Part shown: one piece after another, positions 7,006 through 14,328 of the stretch
Layout of the letters: each line of letters opens with the position of its first letter
Position numbering within the stretch: the stretch's first letter is position 1
Source of the DNA: Flavobacterium sp. SM15
GTDB taxonomy: Bacteria; Bacteroidota; Bacteroidia; Flavobacteriales; Flavobacteriaceae
NCBI RefSeq assembly: GCF_022012335.1
Contig: NZ_JAKLTO010000006.1
Location: 109,631 to 173,630 of the forward strand
Reading direction: 5' to 3'
Length of the DNA: 64,000 nucleotides
The notes under the pieces: generated by a model
Databases searched by the model: none
Told to the model about the DNA's origin: nothing
Seen by the model: only the letters and a program-made list of their open reading frames with translations
Program-made: the position numbers and the translations under genes

Positions 7006-7689
7006 ATGAGAACTTTAAATAAAGAATTACAGTCACAAATAAGCCCAAGAAAAGCATTAGAACTTTTAAAAGAAGGAAACAGTCGTTTTGTAAACAATTT
7101 AAAACTACACCGCAATTTATTGGAACAGGTTAACGACACGCGTGATGGTCAATGGCCTTTTGCAACAATTTTGAGTTGTATTGACAGCCGAACTTCTGCG
7201 GAATTAATTTTCGATCAGGGATTAGGTGATATTTTTTCTATTCGAATTGCAGGTAATGTTGCCAATACAGATATTTTAGGAAGTATGGAATTTGCTTGTA
7301 AAGTGGCTGGTTCTAAGTTAATTGTTGTTTTAGGACATTCCAAATGTGGTGCTGTTAAGGGAGCTTGCGACCACGTAGAAATGGGTAATTTAACGGAATT
7401 ATTATCTAAAATTCAGCCTGCTGTTTATGAAGAGCAGCAAACCACTGGGGAAAGAAGTTCCAAAAATGGTCAGTTTGTGGAAAATGTAGCTGAGATTAAT
7501 GTGAAACGTACAGTGAAATCAGTTATCCAAAGAAGTTATATTTTGGAGCAAATGATTGAAAATGGTGAAATTGGTATCATTGGCGGAATGCACAATATTG
7601 AAACTGGAACCGTAGAGTTTTACCCTGAAACTGAATTTATCAAAGACGAATTAAACCCTGAATTGAACTTAAAAGAACTGGTAAAATAG
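7006..7689 (+). CDS. Beta-class carbonic anhydrase 1
   Basis: A 227-residue zinc enzyme interconverting CO2 and bicarbonate. The beta-class active site is complete: Cys58-x-Asp60-x-Arg62 (SCIDSRTSAE), then His111 and Cys114 in VLGHSKCGAVKGAC. The C-terminus has the IIGGMHNIETG strand seen in this subgroup. No signal peptide is present, so it is cytosolic. It starts 46 bases after the SulP stop, consistent with co-transcription, and would hydrate CO2 or dehydrate imported bicarbonate at the inner face of the transporter. Confidence 0.93.
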   Translation: MRTLNKELQSQISPRKALELLKEGNSRFVNNLKLHRNLLEQVNDTRDGQWPFATILSCIDSRTSAELIFDQGLGDIFSIRIAGNVANTDILGSMEFACKVAGSKLIVVLGHSKCGAVKGACDHVEMGNLTELLSKIQPAVYEEQQTTGERSSKNGQFVENVAEINVKRTVKSVIQRSYILEQMIENGEIGIIGGMHNIETGTVEFYPETEFIKDELNPELNLKELVK

Positions 7690-7708
7690 TTTTTTCTGTT
7701 TTTTGAAT

Positions 7709-7716
7709 TACTTTTG
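7709..7716 (+). promoter_or_regulatory. Candidate -7 box TACTTTTG before second carbonic anhydrase
   Basis: TACTTTTG matches TAnnTTTG, 18 bases before the ATG at 7735. It overlaps an alternative TTG start at 7714, which argues that the TTG is promoter rather than coding sequence. No good TTG -33 is seen. Confidence 0.45.
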
Positions 7717-7734
7717 TTGTCACAACATAATAGT

Positions 7735-8370
7735 ATGAGCGATTTTTATAAAAAGATTTTAGACAACAATAAAAAGTGGGTTGAAGAAAAGTTAGCCGTT
7801 GACAATGATTACTTTAAAGATTTAGCAAAAGGCCAACAGCCCCCTTTATTATGGATCGGATGTTCAGACAGCCGTGTTCCTGCGAATGAAATTATTGGTG
7901 CGGCACCTGGCGAAGTTTTTGTACACAGAAACATTGCCAACATGGTGGTTCATAGTGATATGAACATGTTAAGTGTTTTAGATTATGCTGTTAACGCCTT
8001 AAAAATAAAGCACATTATTGTTTGCGGGCATTACGGTTGTGGTGGTGTAAAAGCTGCTATGGGTAATGATTCCATCGGGATTATCGACAACTGGATTCGT
8101 CATATTAAAGATGTTTACAGGTTTCACAAACAGGAATTGGATGCTATTTCAGATGAAAACGAACGATTCAACAAGTTTGTGGAAATCAATGTAAAAGAAC
8201 AGGTTTTTGATTTGGCAAAAACATCAATTGTACAGAATGCCTGGAAAAATGGTCAGGAATTATGTTTACACGGTTGGGTTTACGGTTTAAATTCCGGATA
8301 TGTAACTGATCTGAATGTAAACATCGATTCGAATGATCAATTGGATGAAGTATATCAGTTGAAGTTCTAA
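7735..8370 (+). CDS. can: Beta-class carbonic anhydrase 2 (Can type)
   Basis: A 211-residue protein starting MSDFYKKILDNN; an in-frame TTG at 7714 would add seven residues that the family lacks. The active site is GCSDSRVPANEI (Cys43, Asp45, Arg47) and CGHYGCGGVKAAM (His99, Cys102). The HRNIANMVVHSDMNMLSVLDYAV block and the C-terminal CLHGWVYGLNSG mark the E. coli Can-like subgroup, distinct from its neighbour. The two tandem enzymes are therefore diverged types, not a recent duplication. It is followed by a bidirectional terminator facing the LETM1-related gene. Confidence 0.93.
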   Translation: MSDFYKKILDNNKKWVEEKLAVDNDYFKDLAKGQQPPLLWIGCSDSRVPANEIIGAAPGEVFVHRNIANMVVHSDMNMLSVLDYAVNALKIKHIIVCGHYGCGGVKAAMGNDSIGIIDNWIRHIKDVYRFHKQELDAISDENERFNKFVEINVKEQVFDLAKTSIVQNAWKNGQELCLHGWVYGLNSGYVTDLNVNIDSNDQLDEVYQLKF

Positions 8371-8381
8371 ACTTTGAAAAT

Positions 8382-8409
8382 AAAAAATCCGCTTTAAGCG
8401 GATTTTTTA
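8382..8409. terminator. Bidirectional terminator, carbonic anhydrase / LETM1-related gene
   Basis: AATCCGC-TTTAA-GCGGATT hairpin with A-run on the left and T-run on the right, between convergent genes. Confidence 0.9.
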
Positions 8410-8414
8410 TTTTA

Positions 8415-9617
8415 TCAGGTATCAGAATCTAAATTTTCATTAAAAGCAGAAGGTAAAAGCTGCGGTATGAATTTAATTAGTATCGGCAGTAATAATCCAC
8501 CTCCGGGTAAAAGAAAGATGGTAAGGGAAGGCACTGTTTTGCAGATGTCCAAAAGCTGTTTTTTTACTTTTTTCTTTTCTTTGGCGTCCAAATCTCTTGT
8601 TGTAGAAAGCGCTAAGAGTTTCATTAACTCACCACTTTGGGAAAGTTCTTTAATAAGACGATTTTTGTTACGTGTAATCAAGACCACAACGTTTTGCGTA
8701 GCTTGATCGTAAAAATGCTTAACTGGATTGGAATATTTAAAATAAGGAATTTCTTTTTTGTATTTGAGGATAAAATCGTCAATTGATTCGATGCTCTGGA
8801 TGGCATAACCTCTGTCAATTTCCAGTAAATCAGAAAGTTTGAATAAAAAATCGCTTTCCTTTTGCTCGATAACCCCGTCGCTCCACATTGCCATTCCAGC
8901 CATATCCAGCAAATAATTCTTTTCCAGATTAGATGCAAAATATTCTAATTCAAGCATTTCCAAATTCTCAATATTGATTTTTGAAAACTTTGTATAACGA
9001 ACCGAAGATTCAAAAAGCTTGATTAGTAAATCATCATAATTCGATTTGACGGTTTTGGTTTTTAAGGCCAAGGATACAATACTAATGATGTTTTCTTCCA
9101 GCTTTTTCAGGTAATTTACTGGGATTTCTTTATGTAAAAGATACTGACGAAACGCAAGCACATCCATAAAAAGCAAAGCATTGGTAAGAATATGCGAAAA
9201 ATTTTTACTGATGATGTTGTCGTTGGTTTGTACTCGTTCGTCAATCATTTCTTCCAAACGATGACTCGCAGAAGCCTCGGGTAGCATTTTTTTCAACAAA
9301 GTAAAACCTTCTGGGTTCATCTGCTTGTAAAAACCGTTGGCTTTTTCAATAAATTCTTTTGGATTTCCTTCGTGGGTAATTAGGCCAAAAACACCATAAA
9401 GCGTATTAAGAAGTGCTACTTTTGTACTTTCCTGATTGGTCCAGCCTTTAGCATCGATTGGTTTATCTACGTCAAATTCGACTGTATGTCCATAAATAAA
9501 ACCGGTATTTCTAACATTTTGATAAAACTCCTTCGAGTAGATAACAACAGGTAAGGGCGAAGGCTGCTGCTCCGCAAAAAATTTGTCGATCCATCCGTTT
9601 GTAGAAGGGTTAATCAT
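8415..9617 (-). CDS. LETM1-related protein (biofilm-associated in family naming)
   Basis: A 400-residue protein with no signal peptide. Mid-region residues 230-300 include DMAGMAMWSDGVIEQKESDF, which resembles a TerB-like helical segment (acidic, DG motif). The C-terminal 60 residues, with KKVKKQLLDICKTVPSLTIF then LLPGGGLLLPILIKFIPQLL, match the LETM1 core, a helix pair with a Pro-rich hydrophobic stretch. Flavobacterial homologues are called LETM1-related biofilm-associated proteins, but the mechanism is unknown; eukaryotic LETM1 concerns mitochondrial K+/Ca2+ homeostasis. It is a single-gene unit with a likely promoter on its right. Confidence 0.75.
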   Translation of the reverse strand: MINPSTNGWIDKFFAEQQPSPLPVVIYSKEFYQNVRNTGFIYGHTVEFDVDKPIDAKGWTNQESTKVALLNTLYGVFGLITHEGNPKEFIEKANGFYKQMNPEGFTLLKKMLPEASASHRLEEMIDERVQTNDNIISKNFSHILTNALLFMDVLAFRQYLLHKEIPVNYLKKLEENIISIVSLALKTKTVKSNYDDLLIKLFESSVRYTKFSKINIENLEMLELEYFASNLEKNYLLDMAGMAMWSDGVIEQKESDFLFKLSDLLEIDRGYAIQSIESIDDFILKYKKEIPYFKYSNPVKHFYDQATQNVVVLITRNKNRLIKELSQSGELMKLLALSTTRDLDAKEKKKVKKQLLDICKTVPSLTIFLLPGGGLLLPILIKFIPQLLPSAFNENLDSDT

Positions 9618-9634
9618 CGTTGTGAATTATACTG

Positions 9635-9666
9635 CAAAGCTATAGCATTTTGAGTATCGAATACAA
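9635..9666 (-). promoter_or_regulatory. Candidate promoter of LETM1-related gene
   Basis: On the minus strand TTG (9664-9666), 21 bases, then TAGCTTTG (9635-9642), 17 bases before the ATG at 9617. This fits the TTG-N19/21-TAnnTTTG pattern at the long end of the spacer range. Confidence 0.5.
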
Positions 9667-9689
9667 ACTTAGTGTTAAGTTTTATACTG

Positions 9690-10259
9690 TTAAGACCTCG
9701 ATTTTTTGTTTGCTGTGCAGTATTCTATAATTTCTTGTATTCTTTTATTTCTTGTTTCCTCACGCTTGGCATGATTAAGCCAATAAAGATAACTCTTACG
9801 ATAGGTGAAACTGAAATTCGTGAAATTTTCAAGGGCTTTGATGTTTTTATTAAAAGCATCCTGTAAATCTTGTGGAATGATTAAATCCTCTACATGATCA
9901 AGCGAAGTCCAGGATCCGTTTTGTTTGGCAATTTCAATTTTCGCCAATCCGCTTTCGTGCATCAAATTCTCAGCGATGAGTTTTTCAATGTAATTTTTGT
10001 TGACTTTACTCCAAACGCTTTTGTCTTTTCTGGGGGTAAAGGTTTGCTTTCGTTTGTCATCACCAATTTTTCTTACTGTAGAATCAATCCAACCGTAGCA
10101 AAGTGCCACCTGAACGGCTTCTTCCCATCTCATGCTTTGAAAATCACTACCAACTTTATAAAAAACTAAATCAATTCCTTTGGATGAATTATGGTTTTCA
10201 TGCAACCAGTTACGCCATTCCTCGGAATTTTTAAAATAATGAAGCTCTTTTTCTTTCAT
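9690..10259 (-). CDS. YdeI/OmpD-associated family protein
   Basis: A 189-residue cytosolic protein of the YdeI/OmpD-associated family (bacteriocin-protection type in some annotations). Visible signatures: EEWRNWLHENHNSSKGIDLV at the N-terminus, EEAVQVALCYGWIDSTVRKI around residues 44-63, FTPRKDKSVWSKVN, and a C-terminal YWLNHAKREETRNKRI. It begins six bases after the stop of the Cu-Zn superoxide dismutase gene and is probably co-transcribed with it. Biochemical function of the family is not settled; roles in stress or peptide resistance have been reported. Confidence 0.85.
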   Translation of the reverse strand: MKEKELHYFKNSEEWRNWLHENHNSSKGIDLVFYKVGSDFQSMRWEEAVQVALCYGWIDSTVRKIGDDKRKQTFTPRKDKSVWSKVNKNYIEKLIAENLMHESGLAKIEIAKQNGSWTSLDHVEDLIIPQDLQDAFNKNIKALENFTNFSFTYRKSYLYWLNHAKREETRNKRIQEIIEYCTANKKSRS

Positions 10260-10265
10260 GAAAAG

Positions 10266-10790
10266 TTATCGGATGATTGCTGTACATGCTACACGTCCAC
10301 CTGCATTTCCCGTTGGTTGTGTGGTAAAATCGTCTTGTCCTTTATGAACGATAATTGCTTTACCTATAACATCTTTGGTCTCATCTCCACAGCCAATACA
10401 CCACTGGTCGGTTGTTAAGGAAATTTTTCCGTTACCGCTGGCATCTGCTGTAAAGTTTCCTATATCTCCTTTATGGTATTCGCCTTCTCCCCAACGACCG
10501 TGTTTTTTGAAGGTAGGGTTCCAGTGTCCTCCGGCAGAAGCAGCATCAGTTGCAGAACAATCTGCTTTTTCATGGATATGTATGGCGTGCACTCCAGGAG
10601 TTAATCCGGAAATATTTGCCGTGAAAGTAACCTTTCCATTTTTTTCTGAAAATACAACTGTACCGGCTGTATTTGTTCCGCTTTTTGGTTCTAAAGCAAT
10701 CTTAAGTTCGTTGGGTTTGCTTTCTGTTTTGGTTTTGCAGCCCACTGATAATGCCAATATTCCGAATGAAAACAAGATGATTTTTTTCAT
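10266..10790 (-). CDS. sodC: Cu-Zn superoxide dismutase, lipoprotein
   Basis: A 174-residue periplasmic or outer-membrane lipoprotein (signal ending in SVGC, Cys18) that dismutates superoxide. Metal ligands appear in order: HAIHIHEKADC (two Cu His and the disulfide Cys), GGHWNP (bridging His), KHG, YHKGDIGNF (Zn His and Asp), IVHKGQDDF (Cu His), and the closing GGRVACTAII (Cys and active-site Arg). The insertion between the Zn ligands (RWGEGEYHKGD) and the WCIGCGDETKD loop, with an extra pair of cysteines, are features of the bacterial type. It is followed by the YdeI-family gene with a six-base gap. Confidence 0.92.
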   Translation of the reverse strand: MKKIILFSFGILALSVGCKTKTESKPNELKIALEPKSGTNTAGTVVFSEKNGKVTFTANISGLTPGVHAIHIHEKADCSATDAASAGGHWNPTFKKHGRWGEGEYHKGDIGNFTADASGNGKISLTTDQWCIGCGDETKDVIGKAIIVHKGQDDFTTQPTGNAGGRVACTAIIR

Positions 10791-10804
10791 GATTCTTTTT
10801 CTTT

Positions 10805-10812
10805 CAAATTTA
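10805..10812 (-). promoter_or_regulatory. Candidate -7 box TAAATTTG for sodC
   Basis: TAAATTTG on the minus strand, 14 bases before the sodC ATG. The -33 position has no TTG. The leader would be only a few bases long. Confidence 0.4.
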
Positions 10813-10849
10813 CAGAAATTTTAGAGGTTTTGATTGTTAAAAAAGCATA

Positions 10850-10892
10850 AAAAAAAACCGCCCCTGTATTTGACTACAAGAGCGGCTTTTAA
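10850..10892 (-). terminator. Terminator of the fad operon
   Basis: Read on the minus strand, CCGCTCTTGTA and TACAGGGGCGG pair with G-T wobbles around a GTCAAA loop, followed by a run of T. It lies 30 bases after the acyl-CoA dehydrogenase stop. Confidence 0.85.
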
Positions 10893-10922
10893 ACAAACTA
10901 AACCAAAATTTTATTGCTTGGT

Positions 10923-12719
10923 TTAAAAGCAATAAGCGTTCTCTGCTACTAATTTCGAAGCGATAGTTTCACGTAAAGCAACTACATTAGGCATATTTGT
11001 ATATTTTGTAAAACGGCGTAATCCCATTAACATCATGCGTTGTTCGTCGCCTTCAGCAAAAGAAACAATTCCTTCTTTTCCTTTCTGAGCGATAATGTCA
11101 ACTGCGTGATATAAGTACAATTGCGCCATTGCGATTTGTTCTTTCACATTAGCTTCACCTTTAGATTTTGCTAATTTTTCAGTTCTTAAAATTGCAGATT
11201 CCGCCATGTAAATTTCAATTAGCATATCGGCAGCGGCCATTAATAACTGTTGATGAGCTTCTAAATCCGGGCCATATTTTTGTACTGCGGAACCGGCTAC
11301 CATTAAGAATGCTTTTTTCAGTTTCCCGATTAATTCTTTTTCTTCGGAAAACAATTCTGAATAATCTGGAGTCTCGAAAGATGGAATTCCCATCAATTCT
11401 TCTGCAACTTTCATTGCCGGACCTAATAAATCCACGTGGCCTTTCATTGCTTTTTTGATCAACATTCCTACGGAAAGCATACGGTTGATTTCATTAGTAC
11501 CTTCGTAAATACGTGCGATACGAGCATCTCTCCAAGCTGATTCCATTGGTGTGTCTTCAGAGAATCCCATACCACCGAAGATCTGGATTCCTTCATCGGA
11601 ACAATTTTGAATATCTTCAGAAACTGCAACTTTTAGGATAGAACACTCGATAGCAAATTCTTCAACACCTTTTAGTTCAGCTTCCTGATGTGAATTTCCT
11701 TCAGCCACACGAGCATTGATTCTTTCTTCAATACTTCCACCAGCTCTATAAGAAGCACTTTCCCCAGCATAAGCTGAAGCAGCCATTTCTGCTAATTTTG
11801 AACGGATAGCGCCAAAGTTTGCAATTGGTGTGTTGAACTGCATTCTTTCCGTAGCATATTTTACAGCACCTGTGATGGTTCTTCTTTGAGCATCCAAACA
11901 AGCTGCTGCTAATTTGATACGACCAACGTTTAAGGCGTTCATCGCGATTTTGAAACCTTCTCCACGACCAGCCAACATGTTTTCTGCAGGTACAACAGTG
12001 TCGCTAAAGAAAACCTGACGGGTAGAAGAGGAGCGGATTCCTAATTTGTGCTCTTCCTCACCTAAAGTGATTCCGTTTGGATTTGCAGGATCATATTCTA
12101 CGATGAAACCGGTAATGTTTTTATCGTCTTCGATTCTAGCGAAAACAATCATTAAGTGACAGAAACCTGCGTTGGAAATCCACATTTTCTGACCGTTGAT
12201 TTTGTATGATTTACCGTCAGCAGAAAGTTCTGCTTTGGTTTTTCCTGAATTTGCATCCGAACCAGCTCCCGGCTCAGTCAAACAGTACGAACCAAACCAT
12301 TCTCCAGTTGCTAATTTCGGAACGTATTTTTTCTTTTGTTCTTCGGTACCGTATAAAGTAATTGGCATAGTACCAATTCCTGTGTGCGCACCGAATGCTG
12401 TTGAGAAAGAACCTGTTGCTCCGGAAATGTAATCACAAGTAAGCATCGTATTTACGAAGCCCATGCCTAAACCACCGTATTCTTCCGGAACGGCTACACC
12501 TAAGAAACCTAGCTCTCCGGCTTTTTTCATACACTCTTCAGTGTAGGCATAATCTTTTTTCTCAAATTTATCTTTGTGAGCCCATAATTCTTTGTCTACG
12601 AATTCTTTAACAGAATCACGCATCATAATTTGCTCTTCGTTGAAATCTTCCGGTGTGAAAATGTTTTCTGATTTTGTTTCCTTAACCAAAAACTGTCCAC
12701 CTCTTGTAATATCTTCCAT
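10923..12719 (-). CDS. Acyl-CoA dehydrogenase
   Basis: A 598-residue FAD enzyme for the first step of beta-oxidation. The N-terminal helical domain holds FTPEDFNEEQIMMRDSVKEF, then the flavin domain YCLTEPGAGSDANS and MWISNAGF, and the C-terminal helical domain with QIFGGMGFSEDTPMESAWRD and IYEGTNEINRM, in which the Glu is the position of the catalytic base in many members. A further 170-residue C-terminal region makes it longer than the common 380-residue enzymes, like the VLCAD/ACAD9 group, so long-chain substrates are likely. It is the last enzyme of the minus-strand fad cluster; a four-helix-bundle gene separates it from the thiolase. Confidence 0.9.
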   Translation of the reverse strand: MEDITRGGQFLVKETKSENIFTPEDFNEEQIMMRDSVKEFVDKELWAHKDKFEKKDYAYTEECMKKAGELGFLGVAVPEEYGGLGMGFVNTMLTCDYISGATGSFSTAFGAHTGIGTMPITLYGTEEQKKKYVPKLATGEWFGSYCLTEPGAGSDANSGKTKAELSADGKSYKINGQKMWISNAGFCHLMIVFARIEDDKNITGFIVEYDPANPNGITLGEEEHKLGIRSSSTRQVFFSDTVVPAENMLAGRGEGFKIAMNALNVGRIKLAAACLDAQRRTITGAVKYATERMQFNTPIANFGAIRSKLAEMAASAYAGESASYRAGGSIEERINARVAEGNSHQEAELKGVEEFAIECSILKVAVSEDIQNCSDEGIQIFGGMGFSEDTPMESAWRDARIARIYEGTNEINRMLSVGMLIKKAMKGHVDLLGPAMKVAEELMGIPSFETPDYSELFSEEKELIGKLKKAFLMVAGSAVQKYGPDLEAHQQLLMAAADMLIEIYMAESAILRTEKLAKSKGEANVKEQIAMAQLYLYHAVDIIAQKGKEGIVSFAEGDEQRMMLMGLRRFTKYTNMPNVVALRETIASKLVAENAYCF

Positions 12720-12740
12720 AGTTATACTATTTTAAATTTT

Positions 12741-12758
12741 GAATTATAAATTTTAAAT
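12741..12758. repeat. Left inverted repeat flanking the four-helix-bundle gene
   Basis: GAATTATAAATTTTAAAT; its reverse complement occurs at 13121-13138 with one mismatch. Its last base overlaps the first base of the stop codon of the gene between them. Confidence 0.6.
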
Positions 12759-13114
12759 TATTTTGAAATGCTTTCTTGAGATGTTTTAATTATTTTGGTT
12801 ATGATATTGATAATATGTTCAATTTCTATTAGATAGGTTTCGGTCGAAATTTTTGTAATCTCTGATTTATCTAATAGTCGTAACCAATATTTTGTTTCAC
12901 GAGCTTCTTTTGAAGCTATTGACATTTTGCTGATGAAATCTTTTTTTGATTGTGCAGCAATTGCTTCTTCAACATTAGCGCCAATACTTGTTCCACATCT
13001 CATTAATTGTTTTGAAATAATGAATTCGTTTTCTTTTTTAAGTTGAACGAATAATGAAATAATTGAAAGTGAAAAATCAAAAGTCTTATTTGCAATAAGA
13101 TTATCATTCTTCAT
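12758..13114 (-). CDS. Four helix bundle protein (23S rRNA-intervening-sequence family)
   Basis: A 118-residue all-helical protein of the S23/IVP four-helix-bundle family, which includes proteins encoded inside 23S rRNA intervening sequences and is related to the Avd proteins of diversity-generating retroelements. Hallmarks are LMRCGTSIGANVEEAIAAQSKKDFISKM (residues about 42-69) and KEARETKYWLRLL. Members are thought to be homo-pentameric nucleic-acid binders; the cellular role is unclear. It is inserted between the thiolase and acyl-CoA dehydrogenase genes of a fatty-acid operon, with 18-bp inverted repeats on both sides, which suggests a mobile or domesticated insertion. There is no reverse transcriptase nearby. 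Confidence 0.88.
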   Translation of the reverse strand: MKNDNLIANKTFDFSLSIISLFVQLKKENEFIISKQLMRCGTSIGANVEEAIAAQSKKDFISKMSIASKEARETKYWLRLLDKSEITKISTETYLIEIEHIINIITKIIKTSQESISK

Positions 13115-13120
13115 AAGTTC

Positions 13121-13138
13121 ATTTAAAATTTAAAATTC
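13121..13138. repeat. Right inverted repeat flanking the four-helix-bundle gene
   Basis: ATTTAAAATTTAAAATTC, the inverted partner of 12741-12758 (17 of 18 positions). It lies six bases upstream of the start codon, between that gene and the thiolase stop. Confidence 0.6.
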
Positions 13139-13143
13139 ATCAT

Positions 13144-14325
13144 TTATAATAATTCATAGATTCCTGCTGTTCCTTGTCCTGTTCCAACACACATGGTCAC
13201 CATACCGTATTTGCTGCCACGACGTTTCATCTCGTCGAACAACTGAACAGAAAGTTTTGCTCCCGTACAGCCTAGTGGGTGACCTAAAGCGATTGCGCCA
13301 CCATTTACGTTGATGATTTCCGGATTCAAGTCTAATTCGCGTATTACCGCTAACGATTGTGCTGCAAAAGCTTCGTTTAACTCAATTAATTCGATGTCTT
13401 TAATTTGTAAACCAGCTTGTTGTACAGCTTTCGGAATAGCTTTAACGGGACCGATTCCCATGATTCTTGGCTCAACCCCTGAAGAAGCGAAGTTTACTAA
13501 ACGTGCGATTGGCTCAAGGTTTAATTCTTTTACCATTTCTTCCGACATTACCAGTACGAATGCCGCTCCATCGCTCATTTGGGAAGAGTTACCCGCTGTA
13601 ACCGATCCATCCGCTGCGAAAACAGGTTTTAGTTTTCCTAAAGCTTCTTTATTGGTATCAGCTCTTGGTCCTTCATCTTTGGTTACCGTATAAGATTTGG
13701 TTTCTTTTTTACCATTTTCATTGATGAAGGTCTGCTCAATAGTGATAGGAACGATTTGTTTGTCGAATTTCCCTTCAGCCTGAGCTTTCAAAGCTTTCAT
13801 ATGGGAATTGTACGCAAACTCGTCCTGATCTTCACGGGAAACATTGAATTGTTTGGCAACTGCTTCTGCAGTTAAACCCATTCCCCAGTAATAATCTTCA
13901 TGACCTGCTGCAGCTGCTTTATAATCTGGAGTCGGTTTGTAACCACCCATCGGAATATAACTCATGCTTTCTGCACCACCGGCAATGATACAATGTGCCA
14001 TTCCGGATTGGATTTTTGCTGTTGCCATTCCGATAGTTTCTAATCCTGAGGCACAGTAACGGTTTACGGTAACACCCGGAACATCATCAATTTTCAATCC
14101 CATTAAGGAAATTAATCGACCTACGTTCAAACCTTGTTCGGCTTCCGGCATGGCGTTTCCTACCATTACGTCGTCGATTCTGGTTTTGTCGAAATTTGGC
14201 AACTCGTTCATCATGTATTCGATGGTTTCGGCTGCTAATTCATCAGGTCTTTTAAAACGGAACACTCCTTTCGGTGCTTTACCAACGGCTGTTCTGTATG
14301 CTTTAACTATATATGCTGTTTTCAT
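13144..14325 (-). CDS. fadA: Acetyl-CoA acyltransferase (thiolase)
   Basis: A 393-residue thiolase, normal length, cleaving 3-ketoacyl-CoA to acetyl-CoA and a shortened acyl-CoA. The nucleophilic Cys91 is in VNRYCASGLETIG, the NEAFAAQS loop and GGAIALGHPLGCTGAK (catalytic His) follow, and the second Cys is in MVTMCVGTGQGTAG. The gene follows the multifunctional FadB-type gene with only three bases between, so the two subunits of the beta-oxidation complex are made together. No signal or oddity is seen. Confidence 0.94.
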   Translation of the reverse strand: MKTAYIVKAYRTAVGKAPKGVFRFKRPDELAAETIEYMMNELPNFDKTRIDDVMVGNAMPEAEQGLNVGRLISLMGLKIDDVPGVTVNRYCASGLETIGMATAKIQSGMAHCIIAGGAESMSYIPMGGYKPTPDYKAAAAGHEDYYWGMGLTAEAVAKQFNVSREDQDEFAYNSHMKALKAQAEGKFDKQIVPITIEQTFINENGKKETKSYTVTKDEGPRADTNKEALGKLKPVFAADGSVTAGNSSQMSDGAAFVLVMSEEMVKELNLEPIARLVNFASSGVEPRIMGIGPVKAIPKAVQQAGLQIKDIELIELNEAFAAQSLAVIRELDLNPEIINVNGGAIALGHPLGCTGAKLSVQLFDEMKRRGSKYGMVTMCVGTGQGTAGIYELL

Positions 14326-14328
14326 TAT

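Noticed and set aside
10375..10824. A 149-codon frame antisense to sodC
   Set aside because: It overlaps sodC entirely on the other strand; codon pattern follows the sodC frame.
12721..13143. Insertion sequence or DGR
   Set aside because: No transposase, reverse transcriptase or target duplication; only a lone four-helix-bundle gene with AT-rich repeats.
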